Part shown: positions 22,826 through 35,393 of the stretch, in pieces
Numbering within the stretch: the first letter of the stretch is position 1
Layout of the letters: every line of letters begins with the position of its first letter
NCBI RefSeq assembly: GCF_958298935.1
Contig: NC_084942.1
Location: forward strand, 16,623,501 to 16,687,500
Source of the DNA: Phragmites australis
Lineage: Eukaryota > Streptophyta > Magnoliopsida > Poales > Poaceae
Reading direction: 5' to 3'
DNA: 64,000 nt
The notes under the pieces: model-generated
The model's database searches: none
The model's input: only the letters and a program-made list of their open reading frames with translations
What the model was told of the DNA's origin: nothing
Made by a program: the position numbers and the translations under genes

Positions 22826-25690
22826 ATGTCTGCCAACGAGTCTTCATCGGGATCCTCTAATGAAGGACAAACTTGCAATCAAACGTCTGCACAACCAAGT
22901 CCCAGTGGAGCAACAGTACGAAGTCCAATGGCACAAGCAAAGTGGCTGATTGACAAGATTACTGTCACAAAAATCGATGATGACGATGTGCCTACAGAGA
23001 AAAAGGCCCTATAGAGGTTGCAGAAGATTACATACCTTAATGCTCGGGAGAGGGTTCGATTCCATTGACCATTCTTAAGTTTAGTGACCTCATTATGGCT
23101 CAAAAGAACGCATTATTCAATGACGACGTTAATACGTTTCTGGAGTTCCCAGAGAACATGAAGGCGAAGGGTTGCATGGCTTCTATGAAAATGATAGTTA
23201 AACTTTGGAGAAACCACAAGCACAAGCTTGTGAATGAGCATATGGCAAAAGGGTTGAAGCCCTTTAGCAAGTACCCATATATGAAAATGGAGGACTGAAA
23301 AGCTTTTGTGGGGTTAAAGAGCTTAGAGGTGTTCCAAACGGAGAGTTTAGCAAAGAAGTAGCTTCGGGTAAAGAACAAGTAGAACCACAACCTAGGCACA
23401 AGCAGGTACATGGGGAATAGGGAGAAATGCTAGGTGGGGATGAAAAGTTAGTAAACGAAGGCTACAAGAATCCTTGGTTGCAATTCCCAGGAAGATCCTA
23501 ATTGTATTTGCGAGCGAGGGGTAAGCGATCAGATAATGGAGAAACCACCTTCAAATCCAGCGAAACCAAGGCAGTCATTATAAAGATGAAATAAATAGCA
23601 TCCCAATCCATCAAAGGTTCATTTTCAGGGGTAAGAGAACATGATGAGCTCTCCACTACGCTAGGCGACCCTAAGCACCCAGGTCGCATGTGAGACGTGT
23701 CTAGTTCCTAGAGCTGGAAGTTAGGCTTCCTTGAACACGTCAGGATGTACAAGAAGAGGAAGAGGTCAGGTCCAATCGATGTGCAAGCATAGACCCAGTC
23801 AATCACAAAGAGCATTATCAAAACCTCCTGCAAATGTTTACGTCACAGGGAGTCATAATTCCTAGTGCACCAGCGGGTGATAGCCCCATTGCTGGACGCA
23901 GGAGTAGTCAAGCCTTCAGAGAGGTTGAACAACTTGTCTTCTCTCCATCTATGGAGCTAGATACTATAGACGTTCTTGATGGGCCCACACCATGCTCATT
24001 GGTCACAAGACCTGGTGGCTACCAAATTGAGATTGTAGAAGGCCAGGTGCATCCAGAGGTCCAGATGTTACATACGGTACTGATACATCCTAGTTATGTT
24101 GTGGTATTCGTGGATTTTATACATGCCAATGTCGTAGACACAGGTTTGCTCGTACCCCCCAATGAAGAGATCTGAAAACTCGATCAAGCTCTTCTTCAAA
24201 GGATCCAATGTAAGAGGGGGGACATCATGATGCACAACGAACCATCTAGGACCAATTCGCCTGGACATTCAAGTGCACCGAGTTCCCTACCCTAACCTCA
24301 ACCTCGAGATGAGCCAACTTCATCGCCTTTGCCCACTCCGCCATCTTCAGCTAGGAAACCTGAGGGCAGTCTAGAGTAGTAGAAGAAGAAGTCTAAGCCA
24401 TGATCCAAGAAGCAACTGCCGAAGAAGTTCAAGTCCTCTGGTAAGGACTCAAGCGCCAGGAAGCGCAAGATATGAGCAGGTTGGACTAAGGATTGCCTAA
24501 AATTCTAGCTTGGGAAGCCCTTACTGACGACAGATTCACTATAGAGGGTAGAACAACATTGTGTCGAGATGCATAATTACTACCTGCAAGGCTGTAAAGT
24601 GAAGAAGAGTTTTGTTGTCATCCAGTACAAAAATCGCCACTTCTTGAATGGGGATGACTACTTCCTCATGGGCTTCAATGACTTATATGACCTCTTCAAC
24701 CTTGATAGCTTGAATATGGGGTCATTGCAATGCTTTACATTGTAGGCCCTTTCAAACAAGACATTCATTAATTATTACCACTAATTCTCCAATCTAACTA
24801 ACTTCTTATCGGTAGACACTTGGTGCAAGAAACGAGGAAGAAGGAGCCCTTCAAATTCCTTGACCCTCAAATTATGATTATTTCTATGATGGAACAAGAT
24901 AGAGAATCCGTTGTGGGATATGTGGCTAGGGTAATAAGCCACTTTTCGAAGAAGGACTACATGATGGCCGCCCACCACATGGGTGGCCATTGAATCTTAC
25001 TAGTCATTTCCTCCAAGTGAAACTTGGTCTGGTACCTCGATTCAGTAAGACCAGTAGTAGGACGTAACAACGAACGGGGAGTACATGACTATACTTTGGT
25101 CAAACAAATCCTTGACGAGTAAGTTCTTCATGACTTAGGTTACATATTGAACTTTTCAAACTTTTTTTCAAATCTTGACTAATGGATCCCTCTTTGCATG
25201 TAGGGCTTTTGACATGTATATGCGCTATGATCCAAAGTACGTTACAATGAGCCCTGCATACTGACACATAAGACCGCCTTCACAGTAAGTGCCAGCAGAC
25301 ATATTTGTAAATACTCTACTACTACATCTTTTTCTTTCAAACCGATGGTTTATTTTCTCTCCAATGCCATACTAGGCAATACTTGCGGCTTCTACGTTGC
25401 GTGTCACATGCTGCTACTCATGGCAGCAAAGAATATGAAATCTCTATATGTAAGATAATTGTGTATAGTCTTTTCATAACTATTTTTATTCATTTAATAT
25501 TCGATACTATAATGATTTTGCTCAAGCTAATTGCATACTTTTTGCATTACTATTTTCATTAGCAGGAATTCAGCATACTGGATAGCAACATCGAGGTGTC
25601 TGCACTCTTCAATATTTGAGGATGGATCACCTCATTCATAATGATAGAAGTCATCTCTTCGAAATGCAAGTTCCATTGTAGGGAGGCACT
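22826..25690 (+). pseudogene. CACTA ORF2-type protein with DUF8039-like and Ulp1 protease-like regions
   Basis: The order matches a transposon protein common in grasses. It starts MSANESSSGSSNEG (22826); then FLEFPENMKAKG, LWRNHKHKLVNEHMAKGLKPFSKYP and VGLKSLEVFQTES; a HDELSTTLGDPKHPGRM segment near 23640-23690; a DUF8039-like stretch at 23940-24240 (PTPCSLVTRPGGYQIEI, VHPEVQMLHTVLIHPSYVVV); and an Ulp1 (C48) part from about 24580. The Ulp1 catalytic cysteine context is kept (GNTCGFYVACHMLL near 25377-25420), and the histidine segment reads H-stop-ILLVIS near 24991 where HW is usual. Several stops and shifts break the frame. A second member lies at 62860-63836. Its role in transposition is not known to me. 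Confidence 0.7.
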
Positions 25691-26466
25691 ACACTGACTT
25701 GTCTAATTTGTGGTTGCAATTTTAACTTATGTAGTTTCTCGTTATCTCGATGTACACTTGTGACTTATGTATATTATTATTTAAACTTGAGTGATCTCAA
25801 TGTGTCACCTAATGTTGATATGATGGATGTACTATTGTAATATGTTTGATATGTTACCTGATATCGATTTGGTCAACATGGTGCATATATTCCTGTTGTG
25901 ATATGTTTACAGGAGAAGACAGTTGCCAAATCCTGACTTTACTTCAGGATGCAGCCAGGAAATAGGTAAATCCCTTCGGGGGATGAGCACATTAGTAACG
26001 GGTGAAAATGTCATGCGTCACTAAAGAGGTCATTAGTGACATGTTGTAATTGCACCCCGTTACTACATTAGTGACGGTTGCATTTATTATGCGTCATTGA
26101 TAACTTGTTCATTAGTGACAAGTGCATTTACCATCCGTCACTAATAATCGAGTCACTATGACAGGTTCATTTACCACCCGTCACTAAGGACCGAGTCATC
26201 AGTGACACATGAGGTTCCAACCCTTCATTAGTGACAGGTGGTAAATACACTCGTCACTGATGAGAATCATTAGTGATAGACAAAAGGTCTATTCAGGCCA
26301 TAGGAGACACACCTTAGTGACGGGTCTTAACTGTGACCCGCCGCTGGTGACTATCATTAGTGACGCGTTCAAACGACGGGTATGTATCACTCATCACTAA
26401 TGACAGTTATCACTCATCACTAATGACAGTCATTACTCATCACTAAGATGTTATTCTGGCATAGTA

Positions 26467-27380
26467 GGATTTAGTCTCATATTGCTAGTGGAGGTGAAGA
26501 GAGACCTACTTAAAAGGAGGTGTATCCTCCACCACCTTAGCACATGTGGATGAGAGGACTAGAAGACCATACACATGCTTGCTCGCCTTGCGTCGGCCGA
26601 GGCCAAGACTGGGGCATGGACACATGCAGGTGGGTGCCATCTATATATCTATCATCCGCCGCCACAAAAGATACATACAATTTATGATTTTGCTTCCTCT
26701 CTGCTGCCCCGTCACAGGTAGACTACTTCATCCCGCTGTGCCGGTGTGCACTGACGATCAGGACAATGAGATCCTGTACCAGAAGAGGGCTCTACGTGAC
26801 TGCTTGTGATCTGCTTCCTCATCGTCATCAGCTGGTCATGATCTGCTTCCTTGTATCATCATCACGAATCTTCTACGTCTCTTGCTGCTTATTAGTACAT
26901 TTGCTAGGATTAATCTTCTTTCAATCATGTTTGTCAAGCTGAGTGATACTCTGTTGTTCCTATTATTGAGTATATTAGAGATGTGTAGTTTTGTTACATA
27001 CGTATCTAGTTTATACTCTTGTTGCATAATAATGCATGTATATCAGTTACTGTTTATAATTTATATAAGAATTAAATTAAATCCAAAAGTACGCTTTTAT
27101 CCAATAATCTAAAAATCTTATTTTAGACACTTTGATTTAATGATGGTTAGTATTGTTGAGGCACTGAGGCCGAACAAATTTACTGATGCACACTTTAAAG
27201 CATGACATGTCAATGTCATTCTGTGGCTTATGGCTACGAATATCTATTGTGTTGCATCTGATAAATCTGAACGAACTCTTACCTCTTACTAGGAGAAGAA
27301 GTTTGAGGATACCAACACACTATTTATAGAATGCATTTTTATCGTTTTTGTCGATCGTGTGTCAGTCCCACGGTTTTCTC
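26467..27380. other. Unassigned DNA
   Basis: No supported gene. The ORF at 26546-26809 reads through two apparent splice-like signals and resembles no family I know. AT-rich sequence follows, up to where homology with the start of MADS intron 1 begins at about 27400. Confidence 0.3.
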
Positions 27381-27399
27381 TTTATATATATCAAAGCAG

Positions 27400-28044
27400 T
27401 TAGTATAATCACGCCTGAAAAAAGGCATGCACTTTTGCTACATCCTTACTAATTAACTAACTGATTAATGAGGCTGTGTGCATATTTAGATGTAGAAACT
27501 AAGATGTTATTGCGTTATCTAAAACTAAATGCTTGGCCACTTTAAAAACTAAAAATGCTAATAAGTTTTTTTTGAAGCACATGAGGTCAGGAGGTAAGCT
27601 TTTGTGTGTGAGAGTGAGTGTGACCAGTGCAGAGACAATAATACTAGTACTAGTATTAACCATGCATGGTGCACGTACAAGAGCAGGAACAGAATGTACT
27701 GTAGTTCCATAAATAGTCAATACTAAAGGCGTCCTCCATTGGCAGGCATGCACCAAAAATTGTTATACAAAGGTAGAGCAGAACAGCTCCATTTTAGGGA
27801 AAAAAAGGGGAAACAGGTGCCCATTATTGGCATGTACCACTAGTCACTAGATATATACAAGTAGGAAAAAAGTACTGATTCCACAGCACAAAAACGGAAA
27901 ATAAGGGCGTGCTAAAAAATGTACGTTCGTGCTAGCTGCATGGATGGAAAAATAGAAAATGTGCCCATTATCGGAAGAGATGTGTGATTCTCAGTGCATG
28001 CGCTCAGAAATGAAAAAAAAAAGGAGAATGTACGACGTACGTAC
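27400..28044 (-). other. 5' part of intron 1 of the MADS pseudogene
   Basis: This aligns with 47380-48025 of the intact gene: GCCTGAAAAAAGGCATG, CTAATTAACTAACTGATTAATG, TTATCTAAAACTAAATGCTTG, GGAGGTAAGCTTTTGTGTGTGAGAGTGAGTGTGACC and AGGAAAAAAGTACTGATT are all shared. The CArG sequence of the intact intron is changed here (CCAAAAATTG). Confidence 0.75.
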
Positions 28045-28424
28045 CTGCATAGTCGTGGGGCCTGCCGTTGTCGGAGAAGACGAGCAGCGCGACGTCGGCA
28101 TCGCAGAGCACGTGGAACTCGTGCGCCTTCTTCGCCAGCCCGCGGCGTCGCTTCTAGAACGTCACCTGCCGGTGACCAGTGGCTAGTGGCGCGTCCTCCT
28201 GTGCGGTGGTGCTGCCGAGAGCTGGTTGGCGCGCGGCGAGTGGCCGGCGGCCGTAACGAGGTAGTACGACGTACGGGGAGGCGGAGCCCGCGGGTCGGGC
28301 AGTGGAACAGGCAGATTCTCTCTGCCTCCCAATGCCCCGGCCGGTTGCCTCGCTGCAGGGGGGCAGATGCAGAGCGCAGCAATGCAGTAACGGCGTTCGA
28401 TAGGAGGAATCCGTGAGCCGATAG

Positions 28425-30939
28425 GATGGGCTTTCTTTGTTCGAAACTGCATGTGATGGGATGTGATAGGATCGGATAAGGATGGGATGGGATGGGATGG
28501 GTTTTGTTCTAATTTACGTCAATTGAAGATATCATATCAACCTGATCGGTTTACGAACTGAAGAATTATTTATCGTTCACTTTATATTAACTATGCTTTT
28601 CATGCATTAAAATTCTCTAAAATGATGTAATTTTGTTGACAATGTAGGACTATACGTTACGATTTAAAGCACGTGTAAACTTAAATGAAAATAAAACAGT
28701 GATAGAGGTGAGGGTGCTAGGGGCAGATCTAGCCTCCCTCACGCAGTCAAGTACATCCTCTTGCACATGTATATTTGTCTTTCAAAATAGTAGCAAAGTT
28801 ATATTTATCTCGCTCTAATGTAAAGGTACTACTTAGTTGCCTACTCTATATTTTTTCTAGCTCCGTCCCTAAAAACATGTAGCTAAATTCCAATTATTAC
28901 ATGGCAAATTCTCAATTTTGATGTTGTCACATCTTTCATCATGTGAACCATCTGATGTATGACAACCTTCTTCATCTTCTAAATATTTTGGAAGGACAAG
29001 TGATCTTGAAGCACGAAAAGGGAATTGAGGTTTTTGCGGTATGTGAATCATCCGCTAACCTAGGAATATGAGTCTCACCAAATGTTTGATGTTATTTTTT
29101 AATTATCACCTAAGGTATCTCTCTTCTAACTTGGACAATATCATATAGTTACTGAGAAACAACTTAGCCTAAGAACCAAGGTAGAAAACCCATGATGCAT
29201 AGTGGAAGCAAGAACGCAACAAAAATAATCAAAACCAGACATACTGTGTCCCAGCGATATAACCGCGAAAACTTATTAGTCTGATCGTAAAATCCTGGTG
29301 GTCTAACCGTAAAATTCCATAGTCTTAACGATGGGGCTTCTTGCAGACAATAAAACAATCTCATCATGGTCTAACCTGGTGGTCTGACCATTGGGACATC
29401 ATGCAGACATAGAAAACACAAAAGTAGCCTAAAACTTCTACCAAAAATTCAAAACCTTATCAAACCAAGGTGTTATGGAGATGCTTCCCACCGGCCATAG
29501 TTCCCAAGAACTCGACAATAACATCCTAAAAACAAAGAGAGCAAGAGAATCAAGTTTTCACCATGAAAAGGCCTAAACCTGGTAAACTGGGTAAAAGCCC
29601 CAAAACCTTCACTTGTGCTAGGAGGTTTGCACTCAGATCATAGCTAGATCAATATCCCCATCCTTGCACACACAAAAAAACTCACTCAAATTTAAAGTCC
29701 AAAGAAATTCAAGAAAACTTGCAAAAACTTGCAAAGGAGCCAATAGAGAGATTAAACTAGAAAAGGTGACACAAGAGATTAAGACAAGCACTTTCATGAA
29801 TTTGCTCTTCCATTACTTCAAGGTAGATCAAGATGTATGATTACATAGGTTGGATCTACTCAAATATTCATCATGAACACCAAAAAGTGACTAAGCACCT
29901 AGCCTAATCACCCTTCCCTCTTCTCTCATCCTCTCCTCTCAACTCTATTCCAAAACTTTAGTAACCGACTCTCTAGAGACTCAAGGAGGTCATAGCACCA
30001 ACTCTCTCTATTTATTGGCCATTTTGGGACGTCTTCCGTAAAATCCCCTTCTCTTCCAATACACCCTACCAACCACTAGGAATATTTTAGTCCAAATATT
30101 TCTCCTTCGATCCAACACTTCCATCGTCTTTATCACTTTGCTTTTCCTTGATGTAAGCTTCACAATGGTGCCACGTGTACATCCATCCTTACAACGATTT
30201 TGATGCCAAACATCGAAACCGGCTTGAAAACTTCTCAAAGCATGACTCCCTACCGCTTACTTACATCCTAAGCAAGTCTTTCAATATTGATGTGCGCCAC
30301 CTTGTCCCGCGATCTTGACCATCAACAAGTCACTCTCGCTCCTGATACTAGGGCGTCTTGTCACTTGCACTGCCATCCTATTTGCTTTGACTTGGTCAAC
30401 ACACCGTGTTCATCAACCTTCATGTGCTTCTTTATCTCTCCATGTGTATGGTGTGGATCATCCTTGACTTCACGCAACATCTCGATCATCCAGCTTTAAG
30501 CCTCCCGCTTAGTCCTGATTATCTCGCCGCTGACCGCCAAGTTGACTCCATTTGCCTACATATCATAAGACAAGAAACCACATGTCCTTCTTCTCTAACA
30601 ATGTCCATTACCTTCACTAATTCTTATTAGTCACAAATAATAATCATGCATTGAAACAAATAGACATGCTCATGCAATCCTAAACTCCCATATTTCAACT
30701 CAAACTACAACCATACAATGTCAATTACTCACACAAATGCTAAGCCATGACACATCTCAATATGGCTTCTCAGTTTTACATGAGCTAACGCATTAGGCAA
30801 ACCATTTTGTTGACGAAGCTTGTCCTAATCTCCAGCTATACGTAGATTCCAACAACAGCCTCACCTCATTCCACAAAAAATGGAAGTTGTATAAATGAAA
30901 TTCTTATTAGCATGAAAGGTTGATAAATATGATGGGTCA
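28425..30939. other. Noncoding repeat-derived DNA
   Basis: At 28450-28510 there is a short GGATGGGAT minisatellite. From about 29150 to 30650 the sequence (recurring TGGTCTAACC/TGGTCTGACC, the primer-like text around GGTAAACTGGGTAAAAGCCCC, and the CACAAGAG...CAAGGTAGATCAAG region) has the look of grass LTR-retrotransposon LTR or leader DNA, but I cannot fix ends. ORFs at 28869-29051, 29164-29367, 30008-30238 and 30287-30630 show no domain. Confidence 0.35.
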
Positions 30940-33429
30940 TGCTACTACAGGAACTCTTATCACTGTAGGTTCTAAACTGTCATCACTGCCAGTTTTAGAA
31001 TCGATAATAATCAAGTGACACTAGTAATCTAGGATCATCACTGTCTATTCCAAAACAAATAATGATCATATCACTATCGGTTTGTTATATTAACCGATAA
31101 TGATATTAGTAGTATCATTATCAAGTTATAACATAAACTGATAGTGTTAGTTTTTTTAACTGACAGTGATAATACAGACCCCCATATGCAATACCTGCAT
31201 TTCTAGCTAGCCTTAGAAATTGCTAGCCATGTCCTCTGAAATAGCAACCATTCATAATAGATACATCACAATTCACAATTGATTCACACACGAATATATC
31301 GTAATATAAGAACACTTCATCCACATAAGATTGCAATTAAAAACGACAAGTTTCCTATGATAAGACGTGAAGGTTCGAGTCATCTACCATAAAACCTACA
31401 TCACTATCGATTAAAATTGACATCACTGCTAGTTTTTGAACTGGTAGTGAATAAGCGGCAGTGATAATCCGTCACTATTAGTTTTTGATCTTATTTTTCT
31501 CGATTTATATACTTTTCACTGTCGGTTCCAGCTACGAACCAACAGTGATACTCAAGCGAGGACAAAAAAATAAAATTAAACATTCATGCATTAATTTAAA
31601 TGAGATTAGAATTACTAATGATCAAATTAATAGAGTTTATACTAATTACAGCAAAAAGCTGACATCATACAGACGATAGCTCAAAACCCTAACGTGCGCA
31701 AAAACCCTAACACATGCATCAACCAACCCTAAGCTAGCTAACTAGTCGTGGTCTCGTGGTCGTGATGAATCTCGACCCACGAATGGAAGTCCACGACCTC
31801 ATCATCATCCTTGTCGTTGCCATCATCGTCGTCGTCGCTGTTGTCATCCTAGTCGTCATTGTCATCGTCGTTGTTGTCCTCAGCGTCGGCATCCTCCTCC
31901 TCCTTCGAGCTTGTCCAAGCCTTCTTTGTCCTCGGTAGCTCATTGATGAATTCATCCCACACTTCATCATCTGACGAGAGGGATCCTAGCAAAATGCCAG
32001 AATCGGAGGCCGTGGGTGCCTCGTCCCACAACCCGCCCAACGGGGCCTCCTCCTCCCTAGATGAGGACGTCGGTGTGGGAGGCATCCTTGGAGAAGGCAG
32101 TGGAGGTGGTGGTGGAGGCGGTGGAGGCAGCAGTGGGGGGGGGGGGGAGAGAGAGAGAGAGATTTAAAGTCGGCAGGGAGCCGAACACGTGAAGCTGAGC
32201 AGTTGCGCGTGAAAGACGTACAAATTTTAAGTATCACTGCTGATTTATTAACACAATCGGTAGTGACATCACTGTTGGTTATAAAAGGCACGTCATTTGA
32301 TGAGGTAATATCATTGCAGGTTTTTATTATGAACCAGTAGTGATACATCGCTGCCGGTTCTTAGCTAGAACTAGCAGTGATAATTTGAATTTTACTGCTG
32401 GTTCTTAACATTAACCGGGACATCACTTGTAATTCGTGTTACTAACTGGTAGAGTTAATCACTATCTCTTTCGTTTCTTGCTAGCTCGTCTTTTTATGTA
32501 CAACTGAAGCTTACAGTTATTTTTGAACTGGTAGTGAAGAGTGGGTGTGGATGACCCTTTCTGTGGTAGTGCGAGGACATATAATTCTTATATATATTCT
32601 ATAAATACTATATATATATAAGGGGTATATGATGATTCTACATATCTTACTTGATCCGATGTATATTATGACCACCACGAAGAAAGGTATAGAGATAAAA
32701 TGCAAAGAAGGTAATTGTAACGAATAAGGAAGCTATCCCCTATTCAGAAAGAGTTTACTAGATATCCATGAGATAAAAAATTTGAAATGATTACAACCGG
32801 AGGAGTCCAAGTATAGTACACTTGAGTTCCTAGGGTAGTATTCTTCTTGATGGGATGCCCATGCATTGTCATTAAGAAAAAACTTAATCCACACATAGAA
32901 ATTAAAAGTATGAATTAAAATTAATATATGCTCATACCTTGCTAAAGTTATAATAAGGGGCAATGCATTTAAAAGACCTAGGTAACTAATCTATTCTAAA
33001 TTCATATGAATAATCTTAATTAAAAACTGATTTTAGTTATCAATTATAATGATTAATAATGTAATGATCAAAAATATAATGCAGATTAATCACTGTCGGT
33101 TTATAATAAAAACTAGCAATGATAATTGGTCAATATTATCAATTTTTGTTATAAACCAACAATAATACAATATTGTCGGTTCGTTAAACGAACCAATAGT
33201 GATATATTCCAAATTACTATCAGTTTGTGTTATAAACCAACAACGATAGTATCACTAATGGTTTGTTTTTAAAACCGACGGTGATAAGTTATGATCACTA
33301 TTGGTTCTTTCTAGCTAAATCATTTGTGGCTATTTGATGTTACAAAACTGATAATGATACAATATCACTGTCGGTTTTTGGTGTACCAATAGTGATACAT
33401 GGTTATTTATTGGTGTTGTTGTAGTAGTG
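30940..33429. mobile_element. CACTA element with TCA target duplication
   Basis: The right end is TTGTTGTAGTAGTG (complement CACTACTACAACAA). The left end is TGCTACTACAGG, i.e. CACTACTACAGG with its first two bases changed. TCA flanks both sides (30937-30939 and 33430-33432). Subterminal arrays of the type ATCACTGTCGGTTT and AACCGATAGTGAT are at 30960-31170, 31390-31560, 32220-32560 and 33080-33400. A second CACTA-like end (TCTGTGGTAGTG, complement CACTACCACAGA) at 32560-32571 suggests nesting or an internal end. An acidic ORF is inside. Confidence 0.65.
31734..32085 (-). pseudogene. Acidic-repeat ORF of a CACTA element
   Basis: The minus strand reads MPPTPTSSSREEEAPLGG, WDEAPTASDSG, SSDDEVWDEFINELPRTKKAW, then a long Asp/Glu/Asn-rich tail rich in GAT and GAC codons. 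It is comparable in position and composition to the ORF at 20031-20318. The tail continues in a shifted frame to about 31740 (FHSWVEIHHDHETTTS). No known domain. Low-complexity GAT repeats make overlapping ORFs on both strands that I disregard. Confidence 0.4.
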
Positions 33430-35393
33430 TCATTACATAGTGAATTATTTTATAATCACGGAAACAACACACACAATACAGTAGAGACAATCATGTGATT
33501 TGATCAATGATCTAAGTCAAATCAAGAGAATCATTAGGTTAATTAGTATTGGTTAGGAAAATATTATCACTTACCCTTAGTTTGTTCAGGCTTCGTTGGG
33601 CATTGTGGTGAGGTTAGACAACATAGAGAAAAATCATCTAATGCTTCAATATTTGCAAATTAAGTAACTTATCTATCACTTCAGCAACACAGAAAGAAAG
33701 ACCAACTTGAAAAGCCAAACAGAACTTTGGGCCGTACAGTGGGAATACATTAAACCTATAGCCAATGACACCAGGGACAATTTTACTACAATAATGAGCT
33801 TTAAGCAAAAAAACATGTCCAATACAATACAACTTGAACAGCCCTCTAATCGGATTGAACCCAAATCTGAAGACAGGACTACACGAAAACTCCAAACCGG
33901 TGAGCTTCCAAATGAACCTTGCATCAGATATGTGCTAGCTAGACTGTGGTGACCCAGAAGGAGTAATGAGCCAATGACCTTCGCGGTGGCCTGTGCTGAG
34001 CTTGTTGTTCTTAATTAAGTAGTAGCAGAACCTAATCTCTCCTTTAGCTCCATCTTCTCCATCTTCCGCTGCTAGCCATGACCATGAGCCCATGATTTCA
34101 GATGGAGGCAAGGGAGCTGCTAGGCTAGTTCACCGTCTTGGGAGCTGCTGGGCTAGTTTAGTGCCTAGAATTCTGCACACGTGCAGCGGTTCGTGCTCAA
34201 TAGCCAGTATTTGTTGTTGTAGCTATCTATATTAAGCAGACATCACTTGTGGGCTACCACTTTTTTTTGACCAGGGTTCGCTTTACTCGACATTCGTTGG
34301 ACGCCTCAACGAAGGTGTGCGGGACGGGAGCTTGAACCCTGTCGGCTCACTCTCACTTTGGAGATTTTGCTATTAGACTACTTGCCCGTCTACGGGCAGC
34401 CACATTTTACTAGTGGATAATGAGAATGTGGGGCGGACAGATGTTGCGTCCCTAGGCAGCAAAAATATTTTCACTACAACAATAAGCATTTAGCAAAAAA
34501 CATATCTGATACATCACAACTCAAACAGTTTTATACATCAAAGACACACACTGTCACCAACAATATGTCAGCATAGTCATAATTGCTACCAACTCCAATA
34601 ACAGACACAACACCACAATGTGGGGATAGAAGTCAGCCATTAGCACCAGTAGCTGCTGATCAATAAACACACATATAAGAACACACAAAGGCACACACAC
34701 GTGAGCATCACTTGCCATATTTCCTGCCGTTGAAAAGATAGTCGAGTGGAGAGCTACTGCCTGGAGCAGTTTGGACTTTGGTTGAAGCATGGTCTTGTTT
34801 GGACTAAAAGGCTAAATGCTTATAATGATTTCTCTGATGCTGGTTATCAAATAAACAAGGTATTTCATCATCTATTTCTGTCAAGTGTTGAAATTTGAAG
34901 GGAATATCCATCTGAATTATTGAAAGGATGGACAATTCAATAGATGTCTTAATTATTGCAAATTGCAGAGGCATGAGACATTAACATTTACATGTAAAGA
35001 AATTTGAAACTACTGAATTAATGCAAGCTCCAATAACCCCGGAAGTTAACTCTTTATTAATTACATACCAATTCTTAACACATACCAACAGGAAACAGAG
35101 ATGGTCCTCACTAACATTAGTGGTATCATAGGAATTCATGGCATCAAGCAAACTGTGATCATAATAAATACTGTTCTTAGTATACAATTGTTACATTTAT
35201 TTGCAAAAATACCATATAGCAAGAAAGGTTCTTGTACCTATAACTGTTGGTGATTTATGAAATTTCATCTACCATAGAGGAAACTGGCCAAACATCAATG
35301 AACAGCCCAAAAAACCAATGACCATTAAATCATATAGCACACGGAGCATGCATATTTTGTCGACCGATCTAGGCCAACACAATAATTTGTACA
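33430..35393. other. Unassigned DNA with a weak duplication
   Basis: About 33780-33845 (ACTACAATAATGAGC, AAAAAACATGTCC, AACTTGAACAG) is repeated in degraded form at 34470-34535. The overlapping ORFs at 33638-33952 lie in the first copy and show no domain. No supported gene is present. Confidence 0.3.
34255..34405 (-). other. Degenerate tRNA-like block
   Basis: The complement of 34327-34339 is GGGTTCAAGCTCC, close to a B box, followed in minus orientation by GGGCAGG-type text; a TAGTCTAATAGC-like A-box relic lies at about 34370-34385. Similar header sequences occur inside CACTA elements in this window. This is the weakest of the set. Confidence 0.3.

Larger units (their letters stand above)
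19544..26466 (+). mobile_element. CACTA-like element carrying an ORF2/Ulp1-type gene
   Basis: The left end reads CACTACGTAAGAAATC. A worn right end (GGCATAGTA, expected GGCATAGTG) lies at about 26458-26466. Arrays of TTAGTGACGGGT and ACCCGTCACTAA occupy 19580-19870, 20640-20950 and 25985-26450. Inside are an acidic ORF, a GC-rich proline-coding stretch and a broken ORF2 with an Ulp1-like end. I could not find a matching 3-bp target duplication, so the exact limits are uncertain and the region could be two nested elements. It lies in intron 1 of the MADS pseudogene. Confidence 0.6.
12290..28165 (-). pseudogene. MADS-box gene, decayed duplicate of the gene at 45626-48216
   Basis: Exon relics, in gene order: exon 1, 28045 to about 28165 ([26 protein letters not shown]); exon 2, 16832-16915; exon 3, 16644-16707; exon 4, 16052-16151 ([31 protein letters not shown]); exon 5, 15687-15727; the end of exon 6 at about 12689; exon 7, 12290-12373. 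Lesions: TAG at 28154-28156 replaces a serine; the N-terminal codons, start and TATA region are missing; TGA at 16864-16866 and an 84-bp exon 2 (82 in the intact copy); a 1-bp loss in exon 3; TAA at 16100-16102; 41 bp instead of 42 in exon 5; exon 6 mostly destroyed; TAG at 12365-12367. Promoter homology extends to about 28420 and 3' homology to about 12080. Intron 1 has grown from 1.16 kb to about 11 kb by insertions. Confidence 0.85.

Noticed and set aside
31734..31970. Thr/Met-rich ORF and Val/Ile-rich opposite ORF
   Set aside because: They are other frames of the GAT/GAC repeat in the acidic ORF.
33638..33952. Possible membrane protein on the minus strand
   Set aside because: The hydrophobic frames overlap, no family is recognisable, and a degraded duplicate at 34470 has no open frame.
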